Shown: piece by piece, positions 5,497 to 6,776 of the stretch
How positions within the stretch are numbered: position 1 is the stretch's first letter
How the letters are laid out: every line of letters begins with the position of its first letter
NCBI GenBank assembly: GCA_002898115.1
Contig: BDTL01000068.1
Location: forward strand, 1-6,776
DNA from: a bacterium BMS3Bbin02
Lineage (GTDB): Bacteria > Actinomycetota > Acidimicrobiia > Spongiisociales > UBA5794
Length of the DNA stretch: 6,776 nucleotides
Direction of reading: 5' to 3'
The notes under the pieces: model-generated
What the model was told of the DNA's origin: nothing
What the model saw: the letters and a program-made list of their open reading frames with translations, nothing else
Database searches by the model: none
Translations under genes and position numbers: made by a program

Positions 5497-6177
5497 CTAC
5501 GTTGGCCGAGTCGGCTTGTACGCGTGGGCGATCCAGGTGGCGAGAAACACCGCTCGGCTTGTGGGTGTGTCGTCGTTGAGCATGGCTGCAGCGGCTGCTG
5601 CGACGGTCTTGTTGGCGCGCATCACGGGCGGTAGATCGGCTGCTGCTGCTTTCCATGCTCCGGTGGAACGCGACTCGTCCCAGTCGAGGTACCGGAAGAA
5701 GCTTGCGAAGATAACTTCGCGGTTGATGATGTCGCTCCAAATGGTGGTCGGGATGCTTGAGAAAAGATCGATGCCGTAGGGTTCGCCGTTCTCCATTGCG
5801 AGATCGACGAACACCGCGGCGTAGAGATCATTGGAGCCCTCGGTGCACACTGCGAATGCTTCCCATGCCTGCTCGATTGCCCCGTCGGGCGGGGTTGTGA
5901 GGTAGATGCGATTGTCGATCGGTAGCATCTCGATCGCGAAGCGCCACGGCTCGGTCCCTTCTTCGTCCCATTCGAACGTGATGAGCGGTCGGAGACCCTC
6001 CTGTTCGCCAATGACCTCATACGCGGCTTCCTCGTCTTCGAGGTCGTCGAGGGTGTCGTACGCAACGGCGGCAATGTCGACAGGCGCGTCGGGCAAGAGC
6101 ACCACGAGATCGTCGCTCTCGAGGCGCGGCGTTTGGAACCAAATGGCGAGTTCATCTTGAAAAGTTGTGAGATCCAT
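5497..6177 (-). CDS. Acidic soluble protein of unknown function
   Basis: I do not recognise this 226-residue protein. It has no signal peptide or membrane helix and is rich in Asp and Glu, especially at about residues 42-62 (TLDDLEDEEAAYEVIGEQEG). The middle (LITFEWDEEGTEPWRFAIEMLPIDNRIYLTTPP, then LYAAVFVDLAMENGEPYGIDLFSSIP) looks like an alternating beta-sheet domain, and the end is helical with a run of six alanines. The ATG at 6177 is preferred. The frame is open to a GTG at 6261, but the extra 28 residues look non-coding and no ribosome binding site supports either start strongly. It lies upstream of the ArsR-type gene on the same strand, separated by 125 bp containing that gene's own promoter, so co-regulation is not implied. 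It is divergent from the tRNA gene. Confidence 0.7.
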   Translation of the reverse strand: MDLTTFQDELAIWFQTPRLESDDLVVLLPDAPVDIAAVAYDTLDDLEDEEAAYEVIGEQEGLRPLITFEWDEEGTEPWRFAIEMLPIDNRIYLTTPPDGAIEQAWEAFAVCTEGSNDLYAAVFVDLAMENGEPYGIDLFSSIPTTIWSDIINREVIFASFFRYLDWDESRSTGAWKAAAADLPPVMRANKTVAAAAAAMLNDDTPTSRAVFLATWIAHAYKPTRPT

Positions 6178-6413
6178 CTGCGTCCACTTGTCCCCGTCGA
6201 CCGCGTCCGGTAGTAACTGGTGGTCAGCCTCTGATCCCACACGGGATCCCCGCTGCACCACACGCGGAGTACGTCGTTAGAGCATACCGGTCGGAAGCGA
6301 ATCCGACGACACGCCCATGTGGTCGCCTTGTTGCGTTGCACTCTCTGAGAAACCCACGCGGCCGGTCGTGGGGATCGGGCGACCGACTCCGTACCGCTAC
6401 ACTCTCGCCCGTC
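6178..6413. other. Intergenic region upstream of the acidic-protein gene and the tRNA
   Basis: This is 236 bp with no gene I can support. It holds three small dyads: GATCCC-acac-GGGATC (6233-6248), GTCGGA-6 nt-TCCGAC (6290-6307) and CGGTCG-11 nt-CGACCG (6363-6385). The first sits about 55 bp upstream of the 6177 start and could be an operator. The minus-strand promoter must lie here, but I find no confident -35/-10 pair. Confidence 0.4.
6398..6403 (+). promoter_or_regulatory. Possible -10 element of the tRNA promoter
   Basis: TACACT lies 10 nt before the mature tRNA 5' end and matches the -10 consensus at 4 of 6 positions. It would give a very short 5' leader. No recognisable -35 hexamer is found at 16-19 bp upstream, so the call is weak. 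Confidence 0.3.
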
Positions 6414-6487
6414 GGGCCCGTAGCTCAGTTGGTCAGAGCAGGCGACTCATAATCGCTTGGCCGCAGGTTCAAGTCCTGCCGGGCCCA
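6414..6487 (+). tRNA. tRNA-Ile2, anticodon CAU (lysidine-dependent)
   Basis: A complete 74-nt cloverleaf. Acceptor stem 6414-6420 pairs with 6480-6486 (GGGCCCG with CGGGCCC, seven pairs), D arm GCTC/GAGC, anticodon arm 6441-6457 with CAT at 6448-6450, variable loop TGGCC, T arm GCAGG-TTCAAGT-CCTGC, discriminator A6487. The anticodon arm GGCGA-CTCATAA-TCGCT is the same as in E. coli ileX. That marks the minor isoleucine tRNA whose C34 is converted to lysidine by TilS so that it reads AUA, rather than elongator or initiator tRNA-Met; automatic annotation may call it Met. CCA is not encoded, so the 3' end is added by CCA-adding enzyme, as is common in actinobacteria. Confidence 0.93.
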
Positions 6488-6502
6488 CACTGCCGGGCCC
6501 AC
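6476..6502 (+). repeat. 13-bp direct repeat duplicating the tRNA 3' end
   Basis: CTGCCGGGCCCAC occurs at 6476-6488 (end of the T arm, acceptor strand and discriminator of the tRNA) and again at 6490-6502, with one base between. This is a tandem duplication of the tRNA terminus, either from slippage or as the trace of an integration/excision event at the tRNA. The second copy runs into the 5' base of the terminator stem. Confidence 0.7.
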
Positions 6503-6532
6503 GGGGAATGCCTACGGCATTCCCCGTTTCTT
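6501..6532 (+). terminator. Rho-independent terminator of the tRNA gene
   Basis: A perfect 12-bp stem ACGGGGAATGCC / GGCATTCCCCGT with a TAC loop (6501-6527), followed by TTCTT. It is 13 nt downstream of the tRNA. It also abuts the stop codon of the convergent HNH endonuclease gene (6531-6533), but on that strand it has no T-tract after the stem. Confidence 0.85.
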
Positions 6533-6776
6533 AGGGTGGGGCTCGGCGGGTGGTGTATCGGTGGCCGAGGGGGCTGGTCCATTGGTATCCGCCGTTGTCG
6601 AGTTTTTCGGTGGTCCAGCCGTGGTGTTTGAGGATGTGGTGGAATCTGCAGAGGGGTGCGAGGTTGTGTTCACTCGTTTTTCCGCCATGTGCGACTGCTT
6701 TGCTGTGGTCGAGGTCGGACTGCACGGAGGGCATGCGGCATCCGGGGAACACACACCATCGGTGACGGGTCTCAAC
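6531..6776 (-). CDS. HNH endonuclease, DUF222/13E12-type, C-terminal part
   Basis: The last 81 residues of a protein whose start lies beyond the right edge of the window. They make up a compact HNH nuclease domain: zinc-type CVFPGC (C8, C13), the first catalytic pair DLDH (D23, H24), HGGKTSEHNLAPLC with N38 and C43, and the final FHHILKH (H46, H47). The end, GYQWTSPLGHRYTTRRAPP, is the typical tail of the actinobacterial DUF222-linked HNH proteins (13E12 repeat family), which are often present in many copies per genome. HNH domains cut DNA using one divalent metal; the role of this family is not known. The reading frame has no interruption. GTG at 6752 is internal to the zinc motif and is not the real start. 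Confidence 0.9.
   Translation of the reverse strand, partial: VETRHRWCVFPGCRMPSVQSDLDHSKAVAHGGKTSEHNLAPLCRFHHILKHHGWTTEKLDNGGYQWTSPLGHRYTTRRAPP

Noticed and set aside
5622..6341. A 239-codon minus-strand frame overlapping the acidic-protein gene
   Set aside because: The product is a Ser/Arg/Thr-rich frame-shifted shadow of the 5497-6177 gene.
6414..6487. tRNA-Met identity for the CAT anticodon
   Set aside because: The anticodon arm and acceptor region match tRNA-Ile2 rather than elongator or initiator Met.
1..6776. CRISPR array, insertion sequence or toxin-antitoxin pair
   Set aside because: There are no regularly spaced repeats, no transposase motifs with terminal inverted repeats, and no recognisable toxin family. 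The small ORF at 4202-4306 has no toxin or antitoxin signature.

Overview
The window is bacterial chromosomal DNA of moderately high GC (roughly 60% by eye) with tightly packed genes and frequent GTG/TTG starts. A tRNA gene without an encoded CCA end and the tail of a DUF222/13E12-type HNH endonuclease point to an actinobacterium. The mix of genes would fit an Acidimicrobiia-like lineage, but that is inference. No rRNA, CRISPR array or insertion sequence is visible.

Layout. (1) 1-1386, plus strand: the 3' end of a SPOUT tRNA methyltransferase (TrmL type), a GNAT acetyltransferase that overlaps it by 8 nt, and a hotdog acyl-CoA thioesterase 9 nt further on. These form a probable operon. (2) 1396-1894, minus strand: a four-helix membrane protein of unknown function with its own terminator, converging on the thioesterase. 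(3) 2033-3652, plus strand: an oxidoreductase that joins an N-terminal Rieske [2Fe-2S] domain to the FMN/3Fe-4S domain of glutamate synthase. It lacks both the glutaminase and the GXGXG domains of the full enzyme. (4) 3658-5496, minus strand: a DUF805 membrane protein ending 5 nt from the oxidoreductase stop, an 11-bp inverted repeat, a possible 34-residue small protein, and an ArsR-type regulator with a large N-terminal domain. The regulator is preceded by a promoter surrounded by dyads spaced about 20 bp apart. (5) 5497-6177, minus strand: an acidic soluble protein of unknown function. (6) 6414-6532, plus strand: tRNA-Ile2 with anticodon CAU, the last 13 nt duplicated, then a strong terminator. 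(7) 6531-6776, minus strand: the C-terminal end of an HNH endonuclease.

The genes do not form an obvious single pathway. The most informative items are the Rieske-GltS fusion, the phased operator array in front of the ArsR-type gene, the small ORF placed between that gene and an inverted repeat, and the duplicated tRNA 3' end. I see no clear evidence of an entirely new multi-gene system. The Rieske-GltS fusion is the best candidate for uncharacterised biochemistry.
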